A stretch of DNA of 64,000 nucleotides, from positions 1 through 64,000 of the forward strand of contig JABYQR010000024.1 in NCBI GenBank assembly GCA_022592445.1. The letters are read 5' to 3'. The number at the start of each line of letters is the position of its first letter. The first letter of the stretch is position 1. Both the position numbers and the translations under genes were made by a program. Positions 33,145-44,785 of this stretch are shown one piece after another. Source of the DNA: Cytidiella melzeri (taxonomy: Eukaryota; Basidiomycota; Agaricomycetes; Polyporales; Irpicaceae). Under the pieces are notes generated by a model. That model worked only from the letters and a program-made list of their open reading frames with translations. It did no database searches and was not told where the DNA came from.

Positions 33145-35010
33145 GTGCTCATGCAGATGAGTCAAGCAGCAGACTTACCCAATTATCAGGATAACCGTAC
33201 TGTTTTCCCTTCGCCCGATACACACCGCGCACAACGAGAACACGACACCGCGCGCGGAGCCATGGTTGGCACTGTCGGATCGGCCAAGGAGGGGGTCACT
33301 GCGGAGCCTCTTGGAGCTCGTGAAGGCCACTTGGAACGTCAGTACCTTGCTTTACGCAACGACGCGGTACGTATCACAAATCATATGCGGCCGAGCCTTG
33401 AGTTGTTTGCTTACATGCTATTCAGCACCAGCGGGGCGGCTTGTACATGGCCATCCAGCGCTGTGAGGCCGCGCAACTTGGTGCTGAGGTGGACTCTCCT
33501 CCAGCTGTCGCTCCTCGCGTTGCCTACAACACCGGCCTTGCCCTCGACACTCACATCGACGCGAACACTCGGGCTGACCTCGGAGACGAAGACAATCTGT
33601 CTCCCGTGCAGTTCGCTGACGATAATCTGCTGCAAGTTGATGAAAACTCACTCTCTAATCTGCCTGTGCCGGCCGCATTCACTCCGCTGCTGCCTGAGCT
33701 ATGCCACTCGCACAACGCTCAGAACCACACCTCCCGCAGGGCTCGCGCAGGTTCACTCGAGCTGCATCCCTCCGACCACCGCCAGACAAAACAAGCTCGC
33801 CATGCTGGCCCTGCTCATGGAACAGACACTCATCTGCACTCCACTCCGCCGCAGCCCGTGCCCACGCCGGTTCAGAAGAAGGGTTCGCTCGCAACGTCCC
33901 GAAAACTGACTAAACCGGCATCAGGCCTGACCAAAGCTGATGCCAAGAAGGAGGTTGATGAGAACCATGACCATGTTGCTTGCAGTTGGCCAGAGGACGA
34001 AATCAGCAAGTTGCTACACGAGTTACTTGACCCTGACGGTGTCGTGGGCGCAACTCTCAAAGCTGATCAGCAGCCAAGCAATTATCACTTTAAGAAGGTG
34101 AGGTATCTGTTCTCTTGCTCAATGTCATATGAGGTAACATTGGTGTATAGCTTGCAGCGTCACTGTGGAGAGGTGTCCGCAATGACCAATCGTTGAAGAG
34201 TAAGTATGTGCACATGAGGGCGGAGTTTTCGCAGATCATACAGCTGGAGTCGTTCACAGGTGGTGGCGGAGATGCTGATAATGTCGACTATGCTAATGAG
34301 GGTGCAGTCGATGCCCGGCTGAAGTCTGCAGCCAAGGCTGGAAAAGAGGTCGGTACACTGACGGGAAAGAGGTATCTCGAGTGGAAGAACAATGGGTGGT
34401 ATGAGTTGTTCAACAATAGGTGCGTATTTTGTTCCACAGTTGACTTATGCTGAGCTGAGGCTTGTTTAGACCTGGAAGCCATGGCGGCTTGGTCCGCAGG
34501 CATGCTTTTCGCTCGGGTGCTCTGAGTGATCGCGAAGACCTTAGTCTCGGGAGTCCTGGCAGTGACGGAGACAATGACAGTGAGTAGGAGCACTTGGAGA
34601 GAAATAACAGCCATACTAATAATACCCAAGACTCTGACGTGGAGATTGTCTCAAAGCCAGCTTTGACTCTTTGCAACTCTGCTCAGGGGTTGAAGACGTC
34701 AGCGCCACTTCACCGCCAGCCCGGTGTGCCGATACCAGCTTATGTGCCTCGCACACCAAAGACCAAAGCCACATCATCAATGGACACCTTCTTCGAGACA
34801 AGTGCTGCAGCAATGACTCACCACACTGCCAATGAGGATCGAAAGCTCGAGCTTGGAAGACGCAAAATTGAGCATGACATCAAGAAGGACAACTTTGCCA
34901 TGGCAGAGCGGAAGGTTGCGCAGGCGCAAGAATTTCTCAGTGATCCAAATACTGATGAAGTTATCAAAGCCCAAGCACGCAAAGCTATCCAAGAGTTCTT
35001 CAACATGTGA
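33145..35010 (+). pseudogene. Harbinger accessory protein (Myb/SANT-like)
   Basis: Four exons can be read: up to 33366, 33426-34097, 34151-34419 and 34470-35010, separated by 50-59-bp GT-AG introns. The N-terminal half is Pro/Ser-rich. The SANT-like core is WPEDEISKLLHELLDP, then SNYHFKKLAASLWRGVR formed across an intron, and KRYLEWKNNGWYELF. The C-terminus is a charged helix (RKLELGRRKIEHDIKKDNF). In Harbinger elements this protein brings the transposase to the ends and into the nucleus. A TAG at 34585-34587 breaks the last exon, probably CAG to TAG. The start is uncertain (ATG at 33145 or 33262). Confidence 0.7.
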
Positions 35011-35230
35011 ATTTGAGGCTTTCTCTCTAGTTGGTGATAATTATACCCAAATTGGTTTTCATTCATTTTGCCCTTACACATCACTTTCATTTGAGCACCT
35101 TTGCAAACCATTTCCACAGTCGTTACTTGTTACTCTAATGTCAGGATTCTAATCACATATTTAAGTAATCTATTTCCACAGTCATTACTTGTTTCTCCGT
35201 TGTTAGGAATCTTATCACATATATTTTAAT

Positions 35231-36765
35231 CTATGCAGGAAATAATCTATCTAGCATCTCATTACGAAACGCAAGGCCTTCAAGATGTAATCTGGTACTG
35301 TTCTCTCCATCAGGAATATTAGGCTCTTCATCTCCCACCAAGTTTCCCCCATAAGCTGGCAACACCTGACCTTCTTCTGGTAAGTCATCAGGAGAGTAGT
35401 CTCCAATGACTTCTGGATGATCTCCAATGTCAATGCATATATTGTGAATGATCATCAATGCTTCGATAACTCGGTAAACATCGTCAATGTTTTGTGGTGT
35501 TGACAGCAGCTTTAGTGCTGGAAATCGGCCCTTGAGCATACCAAATGTATGTTCAACATATATGCGTTTGTTGGATAGGTTCTTGTTGAATTGTTGTCTA
35601 CGAACTTTCTCATTTCCACCTGCTTGCTGAATTTCAGGCTCATTAAATGGTCGCAACACAAACGGGCTAGATGGATAGCCTATTTTGGACCTTTAATATG
35701 CATACAGCAGCCAGCTCAGGAGAGACTGATACTAACCTTTGTCTGCCAGCAGGTATTCACCAGGTTGGAATAAGAGATGTCGCTGCATCCAAACATATGA
35801 TCTCTTCCAGATTGTGACATCTGGTACTGATCCTGGCCAACCACCCTCAAAAGCCATGAACCTTTTCTGGTGGTCTACAATAGCCTGAATATTAACCTTG
35901 CAACACATTAGGATAGATGTTCAGAATACAAATCAAAAATCATACTGCAGGAAATTTCTTGCGAGATAAATATGACACTCCTTGTTGGTGTGGCATACTG
36001 CTTAGCTGTATTAGGCTTCCATCAACAACACCAATGCATTGACCAAACCCATTTTCACCAAAATGCTCCTTTGACTCTGCATGTCGTGCATTATCTCCCC
36101 ATACTAGTGTCTCTGAACCTAACTCTTGAAGTGCTCGGGTTACCCGCCTGAATAGAATAGCTACTGGTGAATAACTTTAAGCTCCTAATAGCTGAGTCAC
36201 ATACCGGCAGAATACATGAACAGTACCTTTGCCAAGGCCCATACGGTGTGCTACAGACTGTGCATTGGAACCAAGCTGGCCATACCGCATGAGGAAGCAG
36301 CCTAGCTGGTAACGGACAGGATGCTGCGGCTTTCTTCCAGATGATTGGAAGAGTTTATTTTCCTCTAGACGTCCAACAAGAAAATCAAAGGTTGTGCGGC
36401 TAACACTAGGTTGTTATATATGAGAATCTTTGACAATGGATTTTCAAATGTATGTTTTACCGAAATTCATGACGGAAATCTCTGTCAGGCCAGGACAGAG
36501 CTTTGTTGAAGAAATCATGACATTTTTCAAGCTGGTCATATGGTCCTCGAGGGCCTCTGGCATTCTGCAGGTGGGCAATTGCAAGGATGTCTATTCCTAG
36601 GCGGCGCAAGAAAGTTGTCACTACATCTGGAATGTCATCAAGTGTATCATCTGGCACAAGGCTGTCTATAAGTGCCTCAACATCAATGTCATCCTCGAGT
36701 GAGCTTGCAAGAAACTGAAGGTTGGCACTGTGGGCACAGAGAAGAGCTTGAAGTTGAGTTCGAGA
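35231..36765 (-). CDS. Harbinger-type DDE transposase (HARBI1-like)
   Basis: The minus-strand exons give an N-terminal domain (DVVTTFLRRLGIDILAIAH, then RGPRGPYDQLEKCHDFFNKA), an HTH region (LGSNAQSVAHRMGLGKGTV-like), and the catalytic core: CIGVVDGSLIQLSS (Asp), then PGSVPDVTIW, GEYLLADKG (Asp) joined by an intron to PKIGYPSSPFVLRPF. The core ends in NKRIYVEHTFGMLKGRFPAL (Glu) and HNICIDIGD. The last exon ends at 35231. At least four short introns are needed. No clear ATG is visible at the 5' end; the open frame reaches about 36765. Confidence 0.75.
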
Positions 36766-37572
36766 GATAGTATGAGAACTTATAGCAGCAAGGGAAGTTG
36801 AAGACTGCTAGTAATGACAACTTGAGAGGATGTGTTCACTTGAACAGGGATGTTAACTGTAAGGACCAGAGGAGTTGGAAACAGGGGTGAAAGGGCTATA
36901 TGGCAACAAGGCAGTGTCCATGTGGTAAAACAAAAGATGTGACTATAAACAAAGGGGTCATGAGAGACAAGAAAAGCTTTCAATAGGGGTGAAGTTCATG
37001 AGTAGGGCTGCAAAAGTCTATTACACCTACTTTAGACCTAAAAATACTCGGTTGGCTCTTGAGTTTAGAGTTCAAGAAATTACATTAGTGGCTGCATTCA
37101 TCCTAAGTGGGCTGATACTGGTTCTAACCTACAAAATATGTATGGAAGAAACACTTAGATTTCTCAGCCCTGCTGCTACCCAACTGCATTTTTTGGGCCT
37201 TAGGTCTAGGGTCATGGCATTAGCTGTAATTTGAACATGACAGTATATGGGAAGCTGTGTTATGGAACAACAAAAAGCCCCTGTGGGAAATCATGGGCAT
37301 CTACAGCAGAGAGGAGCACAGAGTGAACAACATTCCTGGATCGTATGCATGGTGCTACAGTTCAATAGTCAACTTTGTCTATACTCCTGAGAGTCCCGAC
37401 AGACAGTCCACTTTTGGCATAGCGGCGGGATGGCCAGCGGAGAAGGCGCACGTCCGAGATCTCTACTGATTCTCGGCATGCCCGGCATGCCCCTGGAAAC
37501 GCCACCAAAGGTGGCGACGAACTCGACGAACCAGCGACCTGACGAACCACCTAAGAATTGACCACGCCTATA

Positions 37573-39354
37573 AAGCGCTGTCTGTCGTCTTAAGCATATA
37601 GCTAGAGGAATTGTTATTCACTGTCAATAGCAATTTATTTTCAGAATGCAAGTACCATCAATAATGCCTGTATCCCAATCCCCACATCGCGAGTCGATGC
37701 TCTGTCCATTACCGGCATCACCCCTCTATAGAGCGTGGCTGCGAATTCGTCGCGTCTTGGACATTGTTACAGAAGCGTACATCAATGATTGTGGAATGGT
37801 GCAGCTATGACAACGTACCTATTGCGTGTAGCAAATCCCACAAACACAGCATTCGGAGCATAGTCTGATCGGCTGGTAGGAACTGGGACCTGAGTCAGGG
37901 ACTCGCAAAAAGAATCCGGGATTCAAGGATTGTTGTTCACAGGAGTGCATTGCACGCGGTTGGCAGACACGTCCTCTTTGTCCTCATCCTTTCAAAAGCG
38001 GTGGTGCAGAGAGATACAACAAATTAGCCAGCTTGATACATTTTGTATGGTTTTAGCAGGGTGCCGCTCGTAATGTCTTCCAGCCACAGTGCCCAATACA
38101 TTTGACCAAGAATGTCCGCGTACTCACCGGCCGCCACCTGTTGCGCAACACACTTGGTTACAATGCAAAGGGTCACATTGCAGGCGTACAACACGCCCCA
38201 AGCCGCCGTCCTCTGCTTCTGGGTGCAGCCTCCATTGCCACTTCCGTACGTATTGGTCGTTTGCCAAGTGCAATCGGCGACCTGGAAGGGCGAAGGTTTT
38301 AGAGCATGAGCGTTCCCCGCACTCTCGTTGGAACGTCTTGAAGAGAATGACTTACCAGAATTATGATGGCGTCAATGAACAGCTGCTTCACCCCTCTCTC
38401 TCGCAATTGTGTGTTCAGCTCGCAGGGTCCCGTTGCGCAGCGACAGAAGACAGCAGTTATTCCAGACACGACGAGGAGATTTCAGACGAGGTTGATGATG
38501 ACGCCGCGCCAGCTGACGTTCGACTACAGCTCGATGCAAGTTCGTCAACGAGGTACGAGCGCGAGAAGATGTTCCGCTTCATCTCGTACGTTACTACGCA
38601 GATGAGAAGATGAGTTGAGCAAGTAGTGTCAACGGTGTGCTATTAAACCGCGCCGAATCGCGTGTTCGGGTATTGGTGCTATCAGTTGTTTGGTGGACTG
38701 GTGTTCGTTTGCTTTCGCAGTGGGCACCATCGAGGGCTCACTGCTAGTGTAAGAGTCCAGAGTTGCGCAAAGTAGAGGCGAAGCGTACGACTTTAGAGGT
38801 GGTTAGTGTTCCTGTCCCCGTTCAGCTGTGCAGATGTCAATGTTGGCTTGCCGCGTCGACATTCGTTCGGGTAGCTGGCAGCACGCATGGTAGTTTTCTT
38901 GCTTGAGCGTATATGTTGCGCGTTGCAACGGTGCTGGTGTGGTAGGATGGACTGAGAAGAAGAGAGTGACATTAGTCGACTAGCGCCGTCATGCCAGGCC
39001 GACATGCCGTCGTACAATGCTCTGAACATGTGGGCGTGGGAAACATCGGACGTCACATTTGGGCGGGGCGCTCATGCAACCACCTTCAAGTCCTTTTGAG
39101 TTTATTCCACGCACAACCAACGACTCGGAGACAGTATATCATACAGTTGATTCACTCAATTCGACGACACGGGCATGCCAACTGTGACGAAACAATGGGA
39201 CAATGGTATCGGTGTGCGGCTTTGAACGTACACGGCCAACTCAGATCCTCGCTTGTCAGGTCACGCTAATCAACACGTCAAATAGACGGCCTATTAGTCG
39301 AGGTCCCCCTTCTCTCCCACTCTCTTTTGCTCTCCCTTACCTGTCCAGTTCCTC
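37573..39354. other. Intergenic region with a possible broken membrane-protein gene
   Basis: On the minus strand between about 38620 and 38000, spliceable segments read as hydrophobic and Cys-containing stretches (NLLVVSGITAVFCRCATG, LFIDAIIILVADCTWQ, VLYACNVTLCIVTKCVAQQ) with GT-AG boundaries near 38355/38288 and 38140. They could be part of a small membrane protein. An in-frame TGA at about 38487 argues for decay or an unseen intron. I do not recognise the family. The rest of the interval, including 38620-39354, shows no gene and must hold the promoter of gene A. Confidence 0.3.
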
Positions 39355-40074
39355 ATGTCAGAGTCGACAGTACGTCCTGTCTACACACCGTCGCGTCACA
39401 ACACTGTGTCCACTCACCATTCGCCTTCCAGGAACACCCCGAGCCCATCGGCACATTCCTAGAAGAGTTCTTCGACCCATACGAAGGCTTCTCCTCCCAG
39501 CCCACTCAACCCATCCTGTCAGAGTTCAACCGTCTCTGCGACCATAACGGCTGGGAGAAGAACGACCCCGAGCGAACGCAAGCCCGCAGCCGTCTTCAGG
39601 ACGCCGTGGCAAACCAATTCAACACGGTCTTTGGCACGGACATGGACGACCTCGGCGCGTGGCACAAGCTCTGCACAGCGCTAAAAATCGACCCTGTCCC
39701 TGATACCCCTGCAAAGTGTCGTCGAGTACGTGTCCTTACTGAGTTAGACCATACTTGACGAGATAGTTATCCCTTTGAATCAGGCAGTTAAAAACGTGTT
39801 TGTCAATATATATGACTTGATCGACGAACCCCAGACTCAAGTTCCGGCGAAGCTGTTTGATTCCGAGGTCGCGCTGAGCGAGTACACCAAGCGCACGGGC
39901 AAGTATTATCCGAGGGACAACGTCTGTGCGGGGAACTTGATGAAGTTTCTTCTGAGGCGGATCCTGAGTCCGGATCCCGAGAGGCGTCGAGGAGGAGGAG
40001 GAGGTGGAGGAGGAGGAGGAGGAGCAGGTGGTGGTGGTGGTGCGAATAGGCGAAAGAGAAGGATGCGGGGTTAG
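39355..40074 (+). CDS. Gene A: conserved fungal protein of unknown function
   Basis: Three exons: 39355-39369 (MSEST), 39432-39725 and 39784-40074, with introns of 62 and 58 bp. The body includes GTFLEEFFDPYEGF, LSEFNRLCDHNGWEKNDPER, FNTVFGTDMDDLGAWHKLC, VFVNIYDLIDEPQT and SEYTKRTGKYYPRDN, and it ends in a poly-Gly and basic tail. The pattern matches a multicopy fungal family that I know only as hypothetical proteins; no catalytic motif is evident. Gene B at 47466 is a paralogue with the same intron positions. The frame is intact. The Gly-rich tail is encoded by GGN repeats (39990-40044) and may vary between strains. Confidence 0.8.
39990..40044 (+). repeat. GGA/GGT triplet repeat encoding poly-Gly
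   Basis: A run of GGN codons near the end of gene A encodes about 18 residues, nearly all Gly. It has the form of a simple-sequence tract prone to length change. The paralogue B has an Arg/Gly-rich tail instead. Confidence 0.8.
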
Positions 40075-40406
40075 GAGTGAGTGTGTGGATGGACCTATTA
40101 ATTTCGTGTCACTTGACTTGATTTTCCTATCTCTTGCTGTGCTTCACTGAGCGGCTGCGCGTTGGGCATGACTGTAGTACAATCCCGTAATAACATCGTT
40201 GAATATTCGGTAATTGTTGCAAGTATAGATGCGAGAACATCCTACCCGCGAACTTTAAACTAGGAAAAGCATATACAGTGGAACATCGCAATCAGATTCG
40301 CGTCCCAAAGTCACCGAAAGAATTTACCACAACACGTATAGTGAGAACAATCCAGGAAGCTTGGCTGCTGGATACGTAGCGTCGCAGTCTTGCGATTCCT
40401 CCATGA
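40075..40406. other. Intergenic between gene A and the helicase element
   Basis: 330 bp without an ORF of note; the 3' flank of gene A. Host sequence resumes after the element at 43437. Confidence 0.5.
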
Positions 40407-40415
40407 ACTCTGAAC

Positions 40416-40698
40416 ACTTGACGTTAATCTCCCACCCAATTGTCAGCACTAAACAAACTCCGCTAGGCGCGGGCTGATGGCGCCAAACCGAGAGCTCGGC
40501 GCGGGACTTAGATGATTTTCAGGTGCGGCGAGCCCGCCAATAGGTGTACAATAGGTTCCGCAGAAATACATAGGATAACAAAGAGTACATTTTGAGTCTA
40601 TACAACTGATGCCTTGGGATACATAGGATAACAAAGAGTACATTCTTAACATCATAACAAAGGGTACATTGTGAGTCTATAGAACTGATGCCTCAGAC
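40416..40698 (+). repeat. Left inverted end of the helicase element
   Basis: 283 bp. The inner part holds three repeats of an AACAAAGAGTACATT-like motif, each followed by GAGTCTATA or similar, which recur in the right end. Confidence 0.9.
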
Positions 40699-41093
40699 TT
40701 TTGTGAGCTCCTCAACAGCTAGTCACATAGTAATCTTAGGCAATTACATGGGACAAAGTCTGTTACATAGTGTACAAAACTAGTCTCCCCGAGGCAGAGT
40801 AGACGGGCGTTCAACCTTCGTGCCTCAGGATCTCTGTCTGACGTCTGCGTCTGTTTCACCCCCCTTTTGCAGTAGGTGTTTCAGCGGCTATTACGGTGTC
40901 TCGTGATCTTGTTTACCGCGTTGAGATCTGGATCTGCCACCCAGCACGACGCGTCGCTCTCGCTCTCCAGCACGACGCGTTACTCTCGCTATCGTTCCTC
41001 AACTCACGTCCACCGGCTGCGCATATTTGTATATGTTGGCTATTACCATACAGTCCCGAATACATTTTTTTTCCTCCGTCTATTCTCGTCCTG

Positions 41094-42328
41094 ATGCCTG
41101 CACCACCAACAATGTCCGACTGGTCGACGCGGGGACAGTATGACTGGCGTACACCTGACGGGATTGCGCAGCTACAAGAGCGACTGCGTCCTAAGCTCCC
41201 GTGGGAGCCGAACATCAATCTCCAGCTCAAGCCATTGGCTGAGCTTTTGATGGGCAAGCATGGGCTGGTCATCTCTGCGACGGGTGATGGCAAGTCGGCC
41301 ATCTTCTACACGTACTCGCTCATGAGACCAGACACCATGACGATTGTGGTTGCGCCGACCAATGCCCTCGAAGATGATATGGTGAGTTTCTCGACTGGCA
41401 GTCTGTTCCATTGCTGAAACGCGCGACTTCACAGGTCAGAAATCTCGCGAAGCTGAACATCTCAGCTATAGCACTCAACTCCGAGGCTCTTGAGTCTGCG
41501 ACACTGGCGAACATACATTTACCCACAGCAGAGAGGCGCGACCTCTGGAAGGAAGCACGCGAAGGACAATACCGCATCCTCCTCATGTCCCCGGAGATGC
41601 TACAAACCAAGTCGTTCAGGATCTTCATCGAGAACGCAAACGTCCACGAGCGTCTTGCCTTGTTTGTTGTTGACGAATGTCATCTGGTGGACGAATGGGG
41701 GGCCGACTTTCGAAAGGCATACGGGGAAATTCATCGGACGATACCCTGGCTTCCCCCTGGAACGGCGCGTCTTGGCTTGACGGCCACGCTCGAACCGCAA
41801 CGACAGACAGACGTCATCACGAAAGCGTTGGGCTTTCAACACGGCAACTTCTTCTTGGAACGACGGGACTGCGAACGCCGAAACGTCGACATCGTGATGC
41901 GTACTATTGAATACACCCATACGACCGAATATTTCCGCGACCTTGATTGGCTTGTCCCAGCCGACACCGCGGTTGTCGCCGATATTGACAAGACTTTGCT
42001 CTACTGCGAGACTATCTCTCAAGGCCACAAGATTGTCAAATACCTACGTTCGCTGCTTCCTCGGCGCTTGCAACCGCAGCAGACAATTGTCATTCGGCAC
42101 GTCCATTCCCTGAACTGTCCTCACTGCAAAGTTCAGATTTCCGAAGGTCTTTACGTACCTTCCGAGGACAGGCAAACGGCGATCTACGTTGCGACGGATG
42201 TCCTAGGTGTTGGGAGGCATCAAGGCGGGAATTCAGAGAGTCAAGCAGCGGAGGAGCAGTCAACTCAGGTGCGAGTACATGGAAGGCAACATCTCCAGAC
42301 TCGGATGAGTCCCAAGTGTGCTGCATAG
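41094..42328 (+). CDS. RecQ-like DEAD/DEAH helicase, truncated after motif V
   Basis: From ATG 41094 (or 41112), exon 1 reads to 41381, a 53-bp GT-AG intron spans 41382-41434, and exon 2 continues to 42328. Motifs in order are VISATGDGKSAIFY (Walker A, motif I), IVVAPTNALEDDM (Ia), LLMSPEMLQTK, LALFVVDECHLVDEWG (DECH, motif II), ARLGLTATLEPQ (III), YCETISQGHKIVKYLRSLLP (start of domain 2) and AIYVATDVLGVG (motif V). After motif V the reading leaves the family pattern and no motif VI (arginine finger) is seen. The product is probably an inactive or truncated ATPase. Such helicases are multicopy in mushroom genomes; here the gene lies between transposon ends. Confidence 0.78.
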
Positions 42329-42583
42329 ATTGCAGATGAGGGCGTAAGTAGTGTAGAAAGTCGTAACGAAGGCAGGCAGGCAGTGCGCGTTCGGAGCAGG
42401 AGATGAAACGCTCAACGGTTGATCCTCGCTCAAAAAGGAAACAGAATTCCAAATCGGGAACCTACTGCAAAGGCCCCCGCGTCAAAACTCAGACTATACA
42501 AAACCTTACTGATGGCATTGTGAATCTTCCAATTCCCTCTTTCTAGTAAAGCACTATTCATGCCTCTGTCAGGCTCTTTGTTT

Positions 42584-42911
42584 CTTCTGTTTGCACTGCT
42601 CACATACTCACACATGTTTCACAGTGTAGCATGGTTACTTATATTGCATTTGGAACAGCTGCCATTTCCCTTTTCCGGTACAGCTCTATTTATATCTTTG
42701 CCATGCTATGCTTCTGTTTCCTTGGTTTTCTCAACTTACGCAGGTTTTGTCTTCTGTTTGTGCTGCTTGCATGCTCATACATGTTTCGCAGTGTATCATA
42801 GTTACTTAGATTGTGTTTGGAACAGCTTCCCTTTCTCTGTTCCGGTACAGCTCTATTAATATCTTTGCCATGCTATGCTTCTGTTTCCTTGGTTTTCTCA
42901 ACTTACGCAGG
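42584..42911 (+). repeat. 161-bp tandem duplication inside the helicase element
   Basis: Units 42584-42744 and 42751-42911 are similar throughout; shared blocks include CCGGTACAGCTCTATT and CTTGGTTTTCTCAACTTACG. Each unit ends in ACGCAGGT, which could serve as an intron acceptor. Sequence between this and the right end is non-coding as far as I can see. Confidence 0.8.
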
Positions 42912-43142
42912 TCAAGGAGATAATACAGAATGGCTGAAGCGCATCATGCCGAAGCTACGCCCTGCTGTTGACCTTGCACGACAGGTACAGCAACACGAAG
43001 CTCGTCGCACTATGCCTATCACCAATGGTAGTAGTCGCAATCGGCAATCTTTACCCCCAACTCTCATTGGGTACCGCTATCGAGCAAGTCCAGACATTTC
43101 GCGCGCTGCTTCGAGCTCCAAACAGCCCTCTACACAGCCTTA

Positions 43143-43427
43143 GTCTGAGGCATCAGTTCTATAGACTTACAATGTACTCTTTGTTATGATGTTAAGAATG
43201 TACTCTTTGTTATCCTATGTATCTCAAGGCATCATTTCTATAGACTCAAAATGTACTCTTTGCTATTCTATGTATTTTTGCGGAACCTGTTGTACACCTA
43301 TTGACGGGCTCGCCGCGCTCTGAAAATCATCTTAAGTCCCGCGCCGAGCTCTCGGTTTGGCGCCATCAGCCCGCGCCTAGCGGAGTTTGTTTAGTGCTGA
43401 CAATTGGGTGGGAGATTAACGTCAAGT
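43143..43427 (-). repeat. Right inverted end of the helicase element
   Basis: Inverted copy of 40416-40698, differing at a small number of positions and small indels. Confidence 0.9.
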
Positions 43428-43436
43428 ACTCTGAAC

Positions 43437-43608
43437 AAACAGAGCGTCCTCATCTGAGAATCTTCCCACGATGTTGCATGAATACACGACCCAGCAGAGT
43501 CCGCAGCAGGTTCACTTGCCCCCGTCTCTCCTTCTTCCTCTCCCTCTACTTGTCGGGAAGGGCTCTCCTGCCTGGCGCCAGCGTCCTCCTGTTACTTGGC
43601 ACCCCGCT
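43437..43608. other. Host sequence upstream of gene B, isolated between two elements
   Basis: 172 bp of non-repeat sequence lie between the helicase element and the composite Mutator-like element. It was directly upstream of gene B before the second insertion, so it is presumably part of gene B's original promoter and leader. Confidence 0.55.
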
Positions 43609-44340
43609 GTCATGGTAGGGCAAAGAGAATTTACCGCTACCGCAACCACATTACCGCAACATTGCCGCAGTGCCGCACTTTTTGGCGCTCACCACATTCC
43701 ACCCTGTGGTAAGCTATGCGGTAGTGCGGTAACCGCAACGCCGAGGGTAGAAATGCCGCTACATGGGCGCTAAAAGTACCGCAACATCCGGAATAAAACA
43801 ATATATATTGAATGTACGTTTATTTTGACATTTCGCGACTACTTATTATTCAAGCATCTCAACTCACATTTTATGCCGCCGCACTTACTTCCGTCTGTGA
43901 CTTGTCCTCCTTCGTACATGTACATTGACCGGGTTCATGCGTAGTATGATGGGCCTATACAATTACTAGTCTTTAGTGAAGAGCAAAGGTCTTGCATACT
44001 TCTTTTTGAACCACTTTTGTGCCCAGCACATCCTACTTAGTCCCGAACACCACAAGTACACCTCCTCCAGCAACCAAGAAGACACCTAAGGACTTACTCA
44101 CCATTCAGTCACCAAAGACTTTCTTTCTGAACTGTATTCACCACATAGTTCAACTCACGCAATGTACACCACACAGCATGTACTACATGCAGGAATTAAA
44201 GATGTGATGCAACACAATCCATTGCAAGCCAACACGCCCAGTCACAGTGTGACCATCAGTATATTCACCAATGTTAATAAACATGATTCATTATCAAAAA
44301 AAGACCAAATTATATGATATTTTTGAATCACTTGTCGCTA

Positions 44341-44427
44341 TATGAGGCTACAACTGCCGCATAGCGGATGTGCGTTTACCACTATGCGGCATGGTGGTAG
44401 TGGTAGCAACAAATCCTCTGTGCCCTG
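44341..44427 (+). repeat. Internal copy of the Mutator-like right terminus
   Basis: About 80 bp match the right end at 47385-47462 in the same orientation (CTGCCGCATAGCGG, then AAATCC..GTGCCC). Confidence 0.75.
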
Positions 44428-44589
44428 TCGGAAAGAAGCGAGAGCTTTACTCCCTGGTTGGGGCATGGTTCAGGATGGCTCGAGCGGCGCAGGCAGCAAG
44501 GTTGTCGGTGGAGAAGAGGGTGAGGAATTTGCCCCCCTTGTGTGTGGTGGGGACGACTGTATTCTGACCGCATAAGAAGTTGTGCCCGC

Positions 44590-44785
44590 AGCAGCAAAGA
44601 GACTTTGCCGCTACCACTACCACATTGCCGCAACATTGCCACAGTGCTGCGCTTTTTAGTGCTCCCTGCCTCCCACCTTGCACTACAGTGTCTCACGCTA
44701 TGCAATAGTGCGGTAACCACCACACCAGCGGCAGGAATGCAGCTACACTGGTGCTAAAAATACTGCAACATCTTGGATAAATCCA
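44590..44785 (+). repeat. Internal copy of the Mutator-like left terminus
   Basis: About 195 bp match 43618-43800 in the same orientation (GCAAAGAGACTTTGCCGCTA, then GCTATGCAATAGTGCGGTAA). Confidence 0.75.

Larger units (their letters stand above)
32579..37569. mobile_element. PIF/Harbinger DNA transposon with 182-bp inverted ends, 4991 bp
   Basis: The left end 32579-32760 and right end 37388-37569 are inverted copies (outermost AGGCGTGGTCAATTCTTAGG), flanked by ATA on both sides (32576-32578, 37570-37572). Inside are the two genes that define this superfamily: a Myb/SANT-like DNA-binding protein (plus strand) and a DDE transposase (minus strand), convergent. The Myb-like gene has an in-frame TAG, so this copy is probably inactive. 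Sequence 36770-37387 between the transposase and the right end shows no gene. Confidence 0.9.
40416..43427. mobile_element. 3.0-kb element with 283-bp inverted ends and 9-bp target duplication carrying a RecQ-like helicase gene
   Basis: The left end 40416-40698 and right end 43143-43427 are inverted copies, nearly identical by eye, starting ACTTGACGTTAATCTCCCAC. A perfect 9-bp duplication ACTCTGAAC flanks them (40407-40415, 43428-43436). Long inverted ends and a 9-bp duplication are features of Mutator-like elements. No transposase is encoded; the only recognisable cargo is a helicase-like gene (41094-42328). The near-identity of the ends suggests a recent insertion. The element therefore looks like a gene-carrying, non-autonomous Mutator-like element. 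Confidence 0.85.

Noticed and set aside
33145..33909. Second independent gene overlapping the Myb-like gene in another frame
   Set aside because: The splice at 33367-33425 moves the correct reading into the other frame. The rest of this frame is a shadow.
38089..38613. 174-codon plus-strand ORF
   Set aside because: Composition is irregular and no domain is seen. The opposite strand gives hydrophobic, spliceable segments that look more gene-like.
43618..43800. CCGC/GCGG-rich palindromic patches as a structured RNA or replication origin
   Set aside because: They recur as transposon termini at 44350, 44590 and 47385, and target duplications account for them.
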